Part shown: positions 1 through 9,134 of the stretch, in pieces
How the letters are laid out: every line of letters starts with the position of its first letter
How positions within the stretch are numbered: the stretch's first letter is position 1
From: Pseudomonas sihuiensis
GTDB lineage: Bacteria > Pseudomonadota > Gammaproteobacteria > Pseudomonadales > Pseudomonadaceae
Direction of reading: 5' to 3'
Assembly (NCBI RefSeq): GCF_900106015.1
Contig: NZ_LT629797.1
Span: 5,270,001-5,334,000, forward strand
DNA length: 64,000 bases
Made by a program: the position numbers and the translations under genes
The notes under the pieces: model-generated
What the model saw: the letters and a program-made list of their open reading frames with translations, nothing else
Told to the model about the DNA's origin: nothing
The model's database searches: none

Positions 1-232
1 TGCGCCGCACCACCACCTGGCCGCGTTTTTCACGCGGAATCTTGGCCAGCACGGCCTCCTTGGTGTAGCCGGACAGGTCCGGCAGCGTGGGTGCTTCCAT
101 ATGCAGTTCGTCCGCCGGTGCGCTACGCACGCGGTAGTCGAACTGGTGCTGCGTCGGGTTGGCCTGGGCCAGTGGCACCGTGAGGCACAGCGCGCCGAGC
201 AGCAGGGGTAGGGCTAAGCCGTTGGGTTGCAT
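1..232 (-). CDS. algG: AlgG, alginate C5-epimerase, N-terminal part only
   Basis: The first 77 codons of a secreted protein run off the left edge. The start is an ATG at 232, 11 bp after the algE stop. The N-terminus is a signal peptide (hydrophobic run LALPLLLGALCLTVPLAQA), followed by a segment ending PDLSGYTKEAVLAKI, which matches the start of the mature region of AlgG from memory. AlgG is the periplasmic mannuronan C5-epimerase that converts D-mannuronate to L-guluronate and is also part of the export scaffold. The catalytic right-handed beta-helix lies outside the window, so the call rests on the N-terminus and on position after algE in the conserved alginate operon. Confidence 0.85.
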   Translation of the reverse strand, partial: MQPNGLALPLLLGALCLTVPLAQANPTQHQFDYRVRSAPADELHMEAPTLPDLSGYTKEAVLAKIPREKRGQVVVRR

Positions 233-243
233 GATCCGATCCC

Positions 244-1683
244 TCAGAAGCGCCAGATGAAGTCGACGAAGGCGCGGTGCATCACCGAGTCGGTGCCGCT
301 GCCGTAGGCGTCGCCCGGCAGGAACACGCCGGCGCGCAGGCGTACCAGGGCCGAACGGTCTTCCAGTTGTTCGGCGACGGTGGCCGGCAGCAGGCCCTGC
401 TTGAAGTAGCGGGTCAGCACCAGGTCGACTTCCTGGCCGATATCTTTCTCGCCAGCCACCAGTGGCGCGGTGATACCGCTGTCGCCGACGTCCTGGTCGC
501 CATCGACGCGCCAGAAGCGGTGATAGACGACGCTGGCGTCGTAGTCCTGACCCAGTTGCCAGGAGCTGAAGGCACTGGCCACCTGCAGGTTGGAGAGCTC
601 GCCGCGGAAGGCTTCGCCATAGCGATGCAGGCGCGATTCGACGCCGGTGAAATTGGCGCGGTTGCTGTGCAGGCCGGTCTGCATGAACTGGCGCGACTTG
701 TCGTCGTCGCCACCGCCGCTGCCACGGGCATAGGCGGCGCCGATCTTCCAGTTGTCATCGAGGCTGTAGCGCAGGCCCAGGTCCATGGCCCAGGCGTCGA
801 CGTCCTGGCTGCGCGAACCGGTGGCGATGCGGTCGCTGCCGACCACTTGCTGCTGCAGCTGGTCGGTGTCGCCCTTGAGCCAGGTCATCTGCGCCCAGTA
901 GTTGAGGCGATTGCGCGAGTTGCGCTCGAAGAAGCCGCCGTCGGCGTGCAGGCCGAACCAGGTCAGGTCGCCGGTGTAGCGTTTGCTCAGCTCGTCGACG
1001 CGTTCGCCGGGATTAGCCAGGCGGCCGTCATCGCGGCTGTGATGCAGCTTGGTGCCGATGCGGTGGCCGGGCGTCCACTGGTAGTCGAGGCCGGCGAAGA
1101 AGTGCTGGCGGTCTTCGTCTTCGGGCGCCAGGTCGTCGAGGTCGGTACGGTAGTCGGAGAAACGCTCGGCAATGCCGACGTTGGCTTGCAGCAGGGTGGT
1201 ATCGAAGCGCCAGTTGACCGCCTCGATGTTGGTGTCCCACCAGGTGCCTTCGTCACTGCGCAGACGCTGACGGCCGACGCGCAGGTGCTCGCCAGGGTAG
1301 GCGGTGAGGCCGGCGTAGTCGACCCAGAATTCGCGCATGGCCAGGTAGCTCTTGTCCGGTTGGCGCGCGTCGCTGCGCTGCGTGCTGTTTTCACCGTCGT
1401 CCTGCAGCGGGTCGGTTTCGATGGTGTCGGTGGCGGTAACTGCCTGGCCCATGGCGAAGGCGCTCCAGTTGCCGCGTTCGCCGTAGGCCCAGGGGCGCAG
1501 GTCGAGACCGATACCGCTGACGTCGCCACCTTCGCGGGTGCCGAGGTCGCGGTCGTCTTCCGATTGCGCGGTGATCTTCACATCCAGGCCGAAATTCTTC
1601 GGTGCATCCGCCGCCCAGGCGGCGCTGGCTGCCAGCAGGCTGGCGCTCAGGCCCAACTGGCTGACGATACGGTTTAGCTGCAT
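244..1683 (-). CDS. algE: AlgE, outer-membrane alginate export porin
   Basis: AlgE is the 18-stranded beta-barrel through which alginate leaves the cell. The protein starts with a signal peptide (cut after SAAWA), continues [23 protein letters not shown], and ends in the outer-membrane signature FVDFIWRF with a terminal Phe. The barrel is about 480 residues, normal for the family. An ATG at 1701 overlaps the algK stop (ATGA), but the ATG at 1683 has a better ribosome site (AAGGA, 7 bp upstream), so 1683 is chosen. The signal peptide is intact from either start. The gene is co-transcribed with algK and algG. Confidence 0.95.
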   Translation of the reverse strand: MQLNRIVSQLGLSASLLAASAAWAADAPKNFGLDVKITAQSEDDRDLGTREGGDVSGIGLDLRPWAYGERGNWSAFAMGQAVTATDTIETDPLQDDGENSTQRSDARQPDKSYLAMREFWVDYAGLTAYPGEHLRVGRQRLRSDEGTWWDTNIEAVNWRFDTTLLQANVGIAERFSDYRTDLDDLAPEDEDRQHFFAGLDYQWTPGHRIGTKLHHSRDDGRLANPGERVDELSKRYTGDLTWFGLHADGGFFERNSRNRLNYWAQMTWLKGDTDQLQQQVVGSDRIATGSRSQDVDAWAMDLGLRYSLDDNWKIGAAYARGSGGGDDDKSRQFMQTGLHSNRANFTGVESRLHRYGEAFRGELSNLQVASAFSSWQLGQDYDASVVYHRFWRVDGDQDVGDSGITAPLVAGEKDIGQEVDLVLTRYFKQGLLPATVAEQLEDRSALVRLRAGVFLPGDAYGSGTDSVMHRAFVDFIWRF

Positions 1684-1697
1684 GCGTGCATCCTTGT

Positions 1698-3074
1698 TCA
1701 TGGCTGGCTGACCTGCAGGGCGGCCTGCTGCTGCAGGACGATGCCGCGGGCATCGCGCTCCTCGCGCAGCAGGCGTTGGCCTTCGGCCAGTTGTGCCGGG
1801 GTCAGGCTCTGCGCCACTGCATGGGCCAGCTCGAAGGTCGGCGGCGTGTTGCGCGGCAGGGCCAGTTGGCTGAATACGTAGGCGTTGACCGGGTTGGGCT
1901 TGACCCCGCGACCCTGGCTGAACATCTGCGCCAGGGCGAAGTCGGCGCTGAGCTGGCCGGCGCGCGCAGCGCTGAGCAGGTGGTCGAGCGCCTGCTGGGC
2001 GTAGACCTCGCCGAGGTAGCCACGCAGGTAGATCTGCCCCAGGTAGTAACTGGCGCTGGGCTCGCTGGGCGCGGCCTTGCGCAGGTGCTCTTCGGCCTTC
2101 TTCGGCTGTTGCGGCAGCAGCTTGCCTTCGTAGTACAGGCGTCCGAGCAACAGCTCGGCACGCGGCAGGGCGGCCTCGCGGCCCTTCTCCAGGTAGCCGA
2201 GCAGGGTGTCGATATCGCCCTGGCCCGGATAGTCGTAGAGCAGGCGCGCCAGGCTGACCCAGGCGGCCGGGTAGTTCGGCGCGATGGCCTCGAGCAGGTC
2301 CTGCGCCTGCTGCGGTTGCGGCTGGCCCAGCTCGGGGTCGCTGAGGACTTGAGCCACGGACTCGACCTGGTTGGGCGAAACATTGCCGGCGCGGTAGCCC
2401 GCCAACAGTTGGTCGATCAGCGTCTGGCGGTCGTCTTCGCGGTTCTGCTTCTGGTACACGGTGGCCAGTTCGGCGTAGCACGCGTCGTTGCTGGCCAGAC
2501 GTGCCTGGCAGATGCGCTCGATCTCGCCCAGGTGCTGGTCGTAGGTGCCATCGGTGCGATACAGAAGAATCTGCGCCAGCTCTGCCTGCGGCAGGCCCTG
2601 CTGGCGCCAGTCTTGGATACGTTGCGCGAGGTTCATGGCGGGAAAGTCCTGTGGGTAGAACAGGTAGAGTTCGGTCAGCGGCAGCAGCGCACTGGGCTCG
2701 CGGGCCTGGGCTGCGCTTTCCAGCAGTTCGGCGGCCTCGCGGCGCTCGGCCAGGGTGCTACCGGGCTTGCGCGCCAGCAGCTTGCCGAGGCGCGCCTTGG
2801 CCCGTGGCGAACCGTCCAGGGCCTGGCGGTAGATGCGCTCGGCCTCATCCAAATCCTGGGTCTGGCCGCCCGCTGCGTAGATGTCGGCCAGGCCGATCTG
2901 CGCGTCGCTGTAGCCCATCTCGGCGAGCTGGCGGAAATGCCATTCGGCAGTTTGCTGGTCGCCGCTCTGCAGGGCTTCGCGGGCCAGACGCTCATCCGGC
3001 AGGCCGGCGCAGCCGGCCAGCGTGGCGCTGACGGCGAGGCCGAGCAGAGCAGGGCGAAGAAGGGGCATGCTCAC
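1698..3074 (-). CDS. algK: AlgK, alginate outer-membrane lipoprotein (TPR/Sel1 repeats)
   Basis: This is a 458-residue lipoprotein with a type II signal and lipobox LAGC (Cys22), followed by Sel1-like TPR repeats such as [21 protein letters not shown] and [20 protein letters not shown]. AlgK localises AlgE and links the periplasmic and outer-membrane parts of the alginate secretion complex. The start is GTG at 3074. It is supported by AAGGAG 8 bp upstream, which lies across the alg44 stop. The ATG two codons later would be too far from this site. The stop overlaps the alternative algE start by 4 bp. Confidence 0.95.
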   Translation of the reverse strand: MSMPLLRPALLGLAVSATLAGCAGLPDERLAREALQSGDQQTAEWHFRQLAEMGYSDAQIGLADIYAAGGQTQDLDEAERIYRQALDGSPRAKARLGKLLARKPGSTLAERREAAELLESAAQAREPSALLPLTELYLFYPQDFPAMNLAQRIQDWRQQGLPQAELAQILLYRTDGTYDQHLGEIERICQARLASNDACYAELATVYQKQNREDDRQTLIDQLLAGYRAGNVSPNQVESVAQVLSDPELGQPQPQQAQDLLEAIAPNYPAAWVSLARLLYDYPGQGDIDTLLGYLEKGREAALPRAELLLGRLYYEGKLLPQQPKKAEEHLRKAAPSEPSASYYLGQIYLRGYLGEVYAQQALDHLLSAARAGQLSADFALAQMFSQGRGVKPNPVNAYVFSQLALPRNTPPTFELAHAVAQSLTPAQLAEGQRLLREERDARGIVLQQQAALQVSQP

Positions 3075-3086
3075 GGCGTGATCTCC

Positions 3087-4250
3087 TTAGCGACCTGCCG
3101 CGACGGCGCGGTCGACCAGCCAGCCCAGCGACGGGCCACGATCGATGACCACATCCACCGGCTGGCCGGCGAGGCTGGCCGGCAGGGTGTCTTGCGGCTT
3201 GATCACCACGCGGATATCCGAGCTCAGACCGCCATCATGCAGCGCGCTGCTGACGATCTCGCCGTGACGCGCCTGGTCTTCGCCGGCCACCTTGAAGGTC
3301 ACTGGCGTGCCGGGGCGCGCCTGCTCCAGATGGCGGTAGGGGAAGCTGGCGCTGACGGTGGCGATGCCGTCCTGCGGCACCAGTTCGAAGATCACGTCGC
3401 CCTTGCTGGCGAACTGACCGTCGGCCACCAGTTGGCGAGAGATCTTGCAGTTGCACGGACTGGTCAGGGTGCCCTGCATCTCGCGGGCGAACAGCGCTTC
3501 GATCTGGCTCGGTTCGAGCTGGTCTTCACCCAGGTGACCCTTGAGCATTTCCAGCATGCTGGTGGTGAAGGTGGCGATCGGCGCGCCTTTCTCGACGATG
3601 CCATCGGGCTGCGCCAGGCTCTGCACGCTGCCTTCACGTGGCATGGTCACCTGCAGCGCCGGCAGGCTGATCTGCGCCGACTGTGCGTGGGTGACGAAGT
3701 ACAGGCCGTAGATCGACTTGCCGATGTAGCCGAACGCAGCCAGACCGATGAGGAAGATCGCGCCGCTGAAGGTCACGGCGCGCAGGCGGCCGAACATGCC
3801 CATGCCACCGCCTGCGCCGTTCTTGCGCGCCTTGGTGAAGTTGTCGCGTTGGAGGATATGCAGCACCTCGCCGACATTGACCAGTTCACCAGCCAGGTGC
3901 GCGCTGATCAGGTGGCGCAGGGCGGCGGCTTCTCGTGCGCCAAGTCCGTGGAACTGGCAGCCGACGCGGTTGTGCTCCGGCTGTACCGAGTTGACCTGAA
4001 ACTCCACGTCCAGGCCCAGCACCAGGCTGTCGAGCTGGAACTGCAACTGGCCGCGATGGAAATCGCCGACCTTGTGCGTGGTCTTTTCGTTGGTGAAGCT
4101 GAAACCGCCAGCAGAGACATCCTGCAGGCGCGCGTCGATGCGTTCGCCCTTGGCATTGGTGAATCGCAAGCGCCCTGGCAGCTTGACACGGGCATGCTGG
4201 CGCTGGGCCTCGGACTCATGGACGACGTTGTGATTGGCGACGGAGTTCAT
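3087..4250 (-). CDS. alg44: Alg44, c-di-GMP receptor of alginate polymerase
   Basis: Alg44 is the inner-membrane co-polymerase that activates Alg8 when it binds c-di-GMP. The 387-residue protein has an N-terminal PilZ domain (about residues 14-122) with both ligand motifs: R17-x3-R21 and D44-x-S46-x2-G49. One membrane helix follows at about 158-176, then a periplasmic region resembling membrane-fusion adaptors (VTMPREGSVQSLAQPDGIVEKGAPIATF). Both c-di-GMP motifs are intact, so post-translational control of alginate is expected to work. The gene lies 26 bp after alg8. Confidence 0.95.
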   Translation of the reverse strand: MNSVANHNVVHESEAQRQHARVKLPGRLRFTNAKGERIDARLQDVSAGGFSFTNEKTTHKVGDFHRGQLQFQLDSLVLGLDVEFQVNSVQPEHNRVGCQFHGLGAREAAALRHLISAHLAGELVNVGEVLHILQRDNFTKARKNGAGGGMGMFGRLRAVTFSGAIFLIGLAAFGYIGKSIYGLYFVTHAQSAQISLPALQVTMPREGSVQSLAQPDGIVEKGAPIATFTTSMLEMLKGHLGEDQLEPSQIEALFAREMQGTLTSPCNCKISRQLVADGQFASKGDVIFELVPQDGIATVSASFPYRHLEQARPGTPVTFKVAGEDQARHGEIVSSALHDGGLSSDIRVVIKPQDTLPASLAGQPVDVVIDRGPSLGWLVDRAVAAGR

Positions 4251-4276
4251 GGTGGCTAATTCCTATTCGAGTACGG

Positions 4277-5758
4277 TCACACCAGCGCCAGCAGCGCGGC
4301 GATGAAGACACAGGAGGCAGAGAAGGTCATGGCACGCGACGACCAGCTGTTGAACCAGTTGGCGAAGCTGGACAGGCCGCGGTTGAGCTTGGTGTTCTGG
4401 CGCGTCCAGGATTGCTGGTCGAGGCGGAAGAACACGTAGATCTTCACCATCGCGCCAACGATCTGGTTGTAATAGAGCAGCGCCGGGTAGGCCGGACCGA
4501 TGCGGTGGCCGGAGAGCATCAGCAGCAGCGTCAGGATCAGCCGCGTGCTACCGATCCACAGCAGGTAGATCAGCAGGTACATCAGGCTGTACTTGATGCT
4601 GGCGATGATCGCCACGCACAGGCCCAGCAGGCAGGTCCACATCGACACGCGCTGGTCGAACAGCACCAGGCTGGTGAAGGCGCCGAGGCGACCCATGCCC
4701 AGACGCAGGGCGCGCGAGTTCTGCCGCAGGTTGTTGCCGTACCAGCGGAACATCAGCTTGCGGCTGGCCTTGATGAAGCTCTTCTCCGGCGGGTGCTCGA
4801 CCGTATTGATCGCCGCATCCGGCACGTAGAAGGTGTCGTAGCCCAGGCGCATCAGGCTGTACCAGCTGGACTTGTCGTCACCGGTGAGGAACTGGAAGCG
4901 ACCCAGGCGCCAGTGCTCCAAGTGATCGCTTTCCACGTCGCGGATGAACTCGGGGTCGGTCACCACGCTGGCGCGGAACACCGACATGCGTCCGGTCATA
5001 GTCAGCACGCGCTTGGAAAGGGCCATCGAGCACATGTTGAGGTGGCGCTGGGCGAAGCGCAGCTTGTGCCATTCGCTCATCAGGTAGCTGCCGCGTACCT
5101 CGCAGAACTCGTTGGTGGTCAGCCCGCCGACGTTGGGGAAGAGCTTGAACCAGGGCACGCATTTACGTACCACTTCAGGCTCGAGCACAGTGTCGCCGTC
5201 GATCACCGCCACCACCGCATCGCGGTCCGGCATCTGCCGGGAGATGGCGCGGAAACCGTGGGCCAGGCCGTCACGCTTGCCGGTGCCGGGAATGCGCACG
5301 ATGTCCAGGGTGACATGCGCCGGCGGCTCGGCCTGGGCCCAGAGGTTCTTGATCAGCAACTCGTCGGAGAGCTCGACGATCGAGCAGACCACGGTGCAGG
5401 GATAGCCGCAGTCGATCGCTTCGCGAATCACCGAGCGGTAGACCATGGCAGTGGTCAGTGCGTCGATGCGGAAGCTGGTGACCAGCAGGAACACATGAGA
5501 GGGGTCGGCGTCCTTGCCGAGTTTTGTAACCTTGCGGCGGTACCAGGGGTACACCAGGTAAAGGAACAGGCAGCCGCGCACGAAGTGCATGGCGCCCATG
5601 GAATAACGCCAGATGCCGACGATGCCGATCAGCAGCAGGAAGTGCCGCGACTCGGGGTCGAACACCGAGCGGGGCAGCGCCAGTGCCAGGAGCATCAGCA
5701 GGCTGAGATAGAGCATCCAGCCGCTGGCTTGGTTGAGGCCGTTCTTGAGCTTGTCCAT
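4277..5758 (-). CDS. alg8: Alg8, alginate polymerase glycosyltransferase
   Basis: This is a family 2 processive glycosyltransferase that polymerises GDP-mannuronate into polymannuronate while moving it across the inner membrane. It has two N-terminal helices and a cytoplasmic GT-A domain with the metal-binding VIDGDT motif (D187-G-D189), a GDD at about 293-295, and the acceptor-side [15 protein letters not shown] segment. A cluster of C-terminal helices ends the protein. Length (493 aa) is normal. It follows algD by about 48 bp and works with Alg44. Confidence 0.95.
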   Translation of the reverse strand: MDKLKNGLNQASGWMLYLSLLMLLALALPRSVFDPESRHFLLLIGIVGIWRYSMGAMHFVRGCLFLYLVYPWYRRKVTKLGKDADPSHVFLLVTSFRIDALTTAMVYRSVIREAIDCGYPCTVVCSIVELSDELLIKNLWAQAEPPAHVTLDIVRIPGTGKRDGLAHGFRAISRQMPDRDAVVAVIDGDTVLEPEVVRKCVPWFKLFPNVGGLTTNEFCEVRGSYLMSEWHKLRFAQRHLNMCSMALSKRVLTMTGRMSVFRASVVTDPEFIRDVESDHLEHWRLGRFQFLTGDDKSSWYSLMRLGYDTFYVPDAAINTVEHPPEKSFIKASRKLMFRWYGNNLRQNSRALRLGMGRLGAFTSLVLFDQRVSMWTCLLGLCVAIIASIKYSLMYLLIYLLWIGSTRLILTLLLMLSGHRIGPAYPALLYYNQIVGAMVKIYVFFRLDQQSWTRQNTKLNRGLSSFANWFNSWSSRAMTFSASCVFIAALLALV

Positions 5759-5806
5759 ATGCGTCTCTCGGTACCCGCGCGCCAGGCGCGCGGGTACGAC
5801 TGGGCC

Positions 5807-7117
5807 TTACCAGCAGATGCCTTCGGCCACGCCGTTGCTGGCGTGGGGCATGAAGCCGACCAGGTCGATCACGCGCTTGCCGCTCGGCGCCTGCTTGGCC
5901 AGCTGGGCGAAGCGCTCGTCGCTGTTGCCCAGGACGATGATGTCGGCCTTCGCCACTACGTCATCCAGATCGCTGTTGAGCAGCGAGGAGACGTGCGGGA
6001 TCTTCGACTCGATGTAGTCCTTGTTGGCGCCGTGAACGCGGGCGTACTCGACGTTGCGGTCGTAGATGCTCAGGTCGAAGCCCTTGCCGATCAGCATCTC
6101 GGCCAGTTCAACCTGTGGGCTTTCACGCAGATCATCGGTGCCGGCCTTGAAGCTCAGGCCGAGCAGGGCGACCTTGCGCGAATCGTGACTGGCGATGATG
6201 TCGAAGGCCTTCTGGACCTGGGCGGCGTTGCTGCGCATCAGCGAACCGATCAGCGGCGCTTCCACGTCCAGGCTGTTGGCGCGGTAGTTCAGCGCGCGCA
6301 CGTCCTTGGGCAGGCAGGAGCCGCCGAAGGCGAAGCCAGGCTTCATGTAGTACTTGGACAGGTTCAGCTTGTGGTCCTGGCAGACCACGTCCATCACCTC
6401 GCGGCCGTCGACGCCGACTGCCTTGGCGATGTTGCCGATTTCGTTGGCGAAGGTGACCTTGGCTGCGTGCCAGACGTTGCAGGTGTACTTGATCATCTCG
6501 GCGACTTCGATGTCCTTGCGGATGATCGGCGCGTCCAGCTCGCTGTAGATGCTTTCCAGCAGATCGCCGGAGGCCTTGTCCAGCTCACCGATGACGGTCA
6601 TCGGCGGGAAGTCGTAGTCCTTGATCGCGGTGCTTTCACGCAGGAACTCGGGGTTCACCGCCAGGCCGAAATCGACACCGGCCTTCTTGCCCGAGCAGTC
6701 CTCGAGGATCGGCAGCACGACGTTCTTGGCAGTGCCCGGCAGCACGGTGCTGCGTACCACCACGGTGTGGCGCTCGTTCTTGTCGCGCATGGCCATGCCG
6801 ATCTCGCGGCACACGCCTTCGATGTAGTTCAGCTCCAGGTCGCCGTTCTTCTTGCTCGGGGTGCCGACGCAGATGAACGACACATCGCTCTCCAGAACGG
6901 CAGCGGCGACGTCGGTGGTGCCACGCAGACGACCCTGACGCAGGCCCTGTTGTAGCAGTTCTTCCAGGCCCGGCTCGACGATGGGCGATTTGCCGTTGTT
7001 GATCAGGTCGATCTTGTTCGCGGAGATATCCACGCCAATCACGTCGTGACCCCGTGCCGACAAACAGCCGGCACAAACGGCACCCACATAACCTAAACCG
7101 AAGATACTGATTCGCAT
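5807..7117 (-). CDS. algD: AlgD, GDP-mannose 6-dehydrogenase
   Basis: This is the first gene of the alginate operon. The enzyme oxidises GDP-mannose twice with NAD+ to GDP-mannuronate, the committed step. The Rossmann motif is GLGYVG at residues 7-12. The active-site nucleophile is Cys268 in FGGSCLPKD, at the same number as in the P. aeruginosa enzyme. The ATG at 7117 (MRISIFGLGYVG) is chosen over an upstream in-frame ATG at 7144, because GAGGTG lies 6 bp before it and the family starts here. Length is 436 aa. Transcription is probably from the AlgU-type promoter near 7457-7485. Confidence 0.97.
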   Translation of the reverse strand: MRISIFGLGYVGAVCAGCLSARGHDVIGVDISANKIDLINNGKSPIVEPGLEELLQQGLRQGRLRGTTDVAAAVLESDVSFICVGTPSKKNGDLELNYIEGVCREIGMAMRDKNERHTVVVRSTVLPGTAKNVVLPILEDCSGKKAGVDFGLAVNPEFLRESTAIKDYDFPPMTVIGELDKASGDLLESIYSELDAPIIRKDIEVAEMIKYTCNVWHAAKVTFANEIGNIAKAVGVDGREVMDVVCQDHKLNLSKYYMKPGFAFGGSCLPKDVRALNYRANSLDVEAPLIGSLMRSNAAQVQKAFDIIASHDSRKVALLGLSFKAGTDDLRESPQVELAEMLIGKGFDLSIYDRNVEYARVHGANKDYIESKIPHVSSLLNSDLDDVVAKADIIVLGNSDERFAQLAKQAPSGKRVIDLVGFMPHASNGVAEGICW

Positions 7118-7180
7118 GGTATTCACCTCGTCCGTTCGATGCATTTCAAATATTGGCCTTTTGAGCCAAAACTAGTCCGT

Positions 7181-7209
7181 GAACTTGCTTTTGAAGTGCG
7201 AGCAAGTTC
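7181..7209. repeat. Inverted repeat in the algD leader
   Basis: GAACTTGC (7181-7188) and GCAAGTTC (7202-7209) are perfect 8-bp arms 13 bp apart, 64-92 bp upstream of the algD start. If transcription begins near 7450 the repeat is in the untranslated leader and could fold as a hairpin. As DNA it could be an operator. Each arm contains a GAACTT -35-like core, but no convincing -10 is spaced from either. Confidence 0.5.
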
Positions 7210-7456
7210 ATTCAGGCATAAGAAGAATGTGGCACCAGAGTTGGCGCCTAGTGTGGGCCTTATATAAAGGATGGCCCTTTGATATTGTCTGCTTTGGCCT
7301 TGGTGGAGGCCTCTATCTCGGCACTCTTGCGGGTCGCTATATCTCCCTTTGAACTACATGAACTTTTCTCGGGGTGAGGCTGTCCGGCGAAAGCTAATTC
7401 GCATACAGGCAGTTTCAGTTGATGAAAAGTTATGTATTGAAATGAGTCACGGGCTG

Positions 7457-7485
7457 TATGAGTAGTGGCCCTTTCGAATAGTTCC
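7457..7485 (-). promoter_or_regulatory. Candidate AlgU (sigma-22) promoter of algD
   Basis: On the minus strand GGAACTA (7485-7479) is followed after 17 bp by TCATA (7461-7457). The P. aeruginosa algD promoter, as I recall it, is GGAACTT-N17-TCCTA, so both boxes and the spacing agree closely. The start of transcription would be near 7450, leaving a leader of about 330 nt, similar to the long leader of P. aeruginosa algD. The AlgR-type box immediately upstream supports the call. Confidence 0.65.
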
Positions 7486-7486
7486 T

Positions 7487-7496
7487 ACCGTTCGTC
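7487..7496 (+). promoter_or_regulatory. AlgR-binding box (ACCGTTCGTC)
   Basis: The 10-mer ACCGTTCGTC is an exact copy of the AlgR consensus known from algD and algC. It lies just upstream of the predicted -35 and is inverted relative to algD transcription. That is the arrangement reported for the promoter-proximal RA3 site in P. aeruginosa. No second exact box is visible up to yaaA. ACGAGCGGCG near 7791 is only loosely similar on the opposite strand. Confidence 0.65.
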
Positions 7497-7821
7497 CTGA
7501 GGCTGAACCGGAGCTGAATGACTAATTTGATTGCAATATGCTGGCAAGTTGCAAAATGCATGATGGCATGCAGCGGGCCAACTAAAGCGAAACTGTCTGA
7601 TAACAAAGTAACGCAATAAGTTCTGTGGAAAGTTCGATTGCGCTGAAACTGTGATGCTAGGCAGGTTTTTGAGAATCAAACGCAACGCCGAGGGAATTTT
7701 TACCAAGCGCAGCGCTCACGGCGCAGCGAAGCGCTCGGCGGGCGGGGATGGGAGAAGGGAAGCGTAGCGGCCAGCCCCCTGCAGGAACCGACGAGCGGCG
7801 CAGGGGGCGGGAGGGTGACTA
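7497..7821. other. algD-yaaA intergenic region
   Basis: No convincing gene is seen. The algD-proximal half is AT-richer and is likely upstream regulatory DNA, since P. aeruginosa algD uses several hundred bp of far-upstream sequence. The yaaA-proximal half is GC-rich. It holds a perfect 9-bp inverted repeat, GCCCCCTGC (7774-7782) and GCAGGGGGC (7800-7808), just after the yaaA stop. This could end yaaA transcripts, but it lacks a T-run. Confidence 0.4.
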
Positions 7822-8601
7822 TCAGTCCTGCGGCTGGTCGCGCAGGAAAACCAGGCTGTCCGCCTTGGAGTGCTCGGCGGAATAACGGTAGCCCTGGTAG
7901 TTGAAGTCCTTCAGGCTTTCCGGGCTGGTCAGGCGCTCCTTGATCACGTAGCGCGCCATCAGGCCACGGGCCTTCTTGGCGTAGAAACTGATGATCTTGT
8001 ACTGGCCGTTCTTCAGGTCCTTGAACTCGGTATCGATGAGGCGTGCGTTCAGCGCCTTGCGCTTGACCGCGCCGAAGTACTCGTTGGAGGCCAGGTTGAG
8101 CAGCACGTCGTCGCCCTGGGCGGCCAGCGCTTCGTTCAGCCAGGCGCTGATGCGCTCGCCCCAGAAGGCATACAGATCCTTGCCGCGCACGTTGGCCAGC
8201 TTGGTGCCCATTTCCAGGCGATAGGCTTGCATCAGGTCCAGCGGGCGCAGTACGCCGTAGAGACCGGAGAGCATGCGCAGGTGAGTCTGGGCGAAGTCGA
8301 AATCTTCTTCGGAGAAATCCTCGGCGTTCAGCCCGGTGTACACGTCGCCCTTGAATGCCAGCAGCGCCTGCTTGGCGTTGGACGGATTGAACGGTCGTTC
8401 CCAACTGCCGAAACGCGCGGCGTTGAGGCCGGCGAGTTTGTCCGACAGATGCATCAGCTCGGCGATCTGCGCCGGGCTGAAGTCGCGCAGCTGGGCGATC
8501 AGCTCCTGGGCGTGGTCGAGGTGTTCGGGTTGGGTGAAGCGCGGGGTGGCAGGCGGCGTCTCGTAGTCGAGGGTCTTGGCCGGTGAAATCACCATCAGCA
8601 T
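7822..8601 (-). CDS. yaaA: YaaA, peroxide stress protein (DUF328/UPF0246)
   Basis: The full-length 259-residue protein starts [14 protein letters not shown] and contains the family segments [12 protein letters not shown] and [17 protein letters not shown]. In E. coli YaaA is induced by OxyR and limits hydroxyl-radical damage by lowering free iron. The fold has DNA-binding features. A GGAG lies 9 bp before the ATG at 8601. The gene is monocistronic here, between the algD upstream region and a REPIN. Confidence 0.93.
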   Translation of the reverse strand: MLMVISPAKTLDYETPPATPRFTQPEHLDHAQELIAQLRDFSPAQIAELMHLSDKLAGLNAARFGSWERPFNPSNAKQALLAFKGDVYTGLNAEDFSEEDFDFAQTHLRMLSGLYGVLRPLDLMQAYRLEMGTKLANVRGKDLYAFWGERISAWLNEALAAQGDDVLLNLASNEYFGAVKRKALNARLIDTEFKDLKNGQYKIISFYAKKARGLMARYVIKERLTSPESLKDFNYQGYRYSAEHSKADSLVFLRDQPQD

Positions 8602-8698
8602 GTGCGGAGTCTCCAGAAAGCGTGACGGCGATTCTAGAGGTCAGGGGACGGCAAGACCACCTATCGGGGTGATTGAGAAGAACCGCATTGATGTCTTT

Positions 8699-8757
8699 GC
8701 AGGAGCCAGCTTGCTGGCGATCCCGTCAGCACTGATCGCCGGCAAGCCGGCTCCTAC
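8699..8757. repeat. REPIN (paired REP elements)
   Basis: Two inverted REP units, GCAGGAGCCAGCTTGCTGGC and GCCGGCAAGCCGGCTCCTAC, flank a short spacer. This is the common Pseudomonas REPIN type mobilised in trans by RAYT transposases. No RAYT gene is in the window. Confidence 0.85.
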
Positions 8758-9134
8758 AGGAGCGCAGATAGTCAGGCGATACGAACAGCGCCCTGCACCT
8801 GATTGGCGCGGCATGCTGCAAGTGGGAGCGGGTAAGGGAGGCGAGTTACAGCAGGTAGGACTTCGGACTTTAACGGGGTGCTGGCGGCTCGCCAAGCACT
8901 ATCTGTCGCCTCTGCAAATAAACCTGCATGGCGATAAAAAAACGTTTTTCTGTCATGTGAATTGGAGTAATAAAAAAGCAAGACCGCCGAAACCTGCAGA
9001 CAGGTGGCGGCCATTGGCCCTCACCTTGCTTGCCACCTTTCGGCCCCGACCTGAAAAAAGTCGGCGGTCTCTGTCCGGCGCAGCACCGCCTCTGGTATTG
9101 CGTCGCCTGGCTACTACAAGAAGGTGACCGACGT
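8758..9134. other. Intergenic region before phoH-like gene
   Basis: No supported gene is seen. The region includes a 12-bp palindrome (AAAAACGTTTTT near 8938-8951), a hairpin CCGCC...GGCGG near 8982-9011, and CCGAC...GTCGG near 9046-9064. An in-frame ATG at 9030 would extend the phoH-like protein, but it adds unconserved sequence. A small RNA or a structured leader is possible but unproven. Confidence 0.3.

Noticed and set aside
277..1677. Long plus-strand open frame opposite algE
   Set aside because: It is antisense to a clear alginate porin; its composition is a by-product of high-GC coding on the other strand, with no ribosome site or recognisable domain.
4412..6955. 847-codon plus-strand frame opposite alg8 and algD
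   Set aside because: It spans two well-identified genes on the opposite strand and reads as Val/Ala/Gln/His-rich low-information sequence.
7485..7706. 73-codon minus-strand frame upstream of algD
   Set aside because: Overlaps the predicted AlgR box and promoter, poor codon usage for this genome, no ribosome site.
8929..9064. Possible small RNA before the phoH-like gene
   Set aside because: Short hairpins and A/T runs are visible, but no promoter-terminator pair could be matched, so no RNA gene is called.
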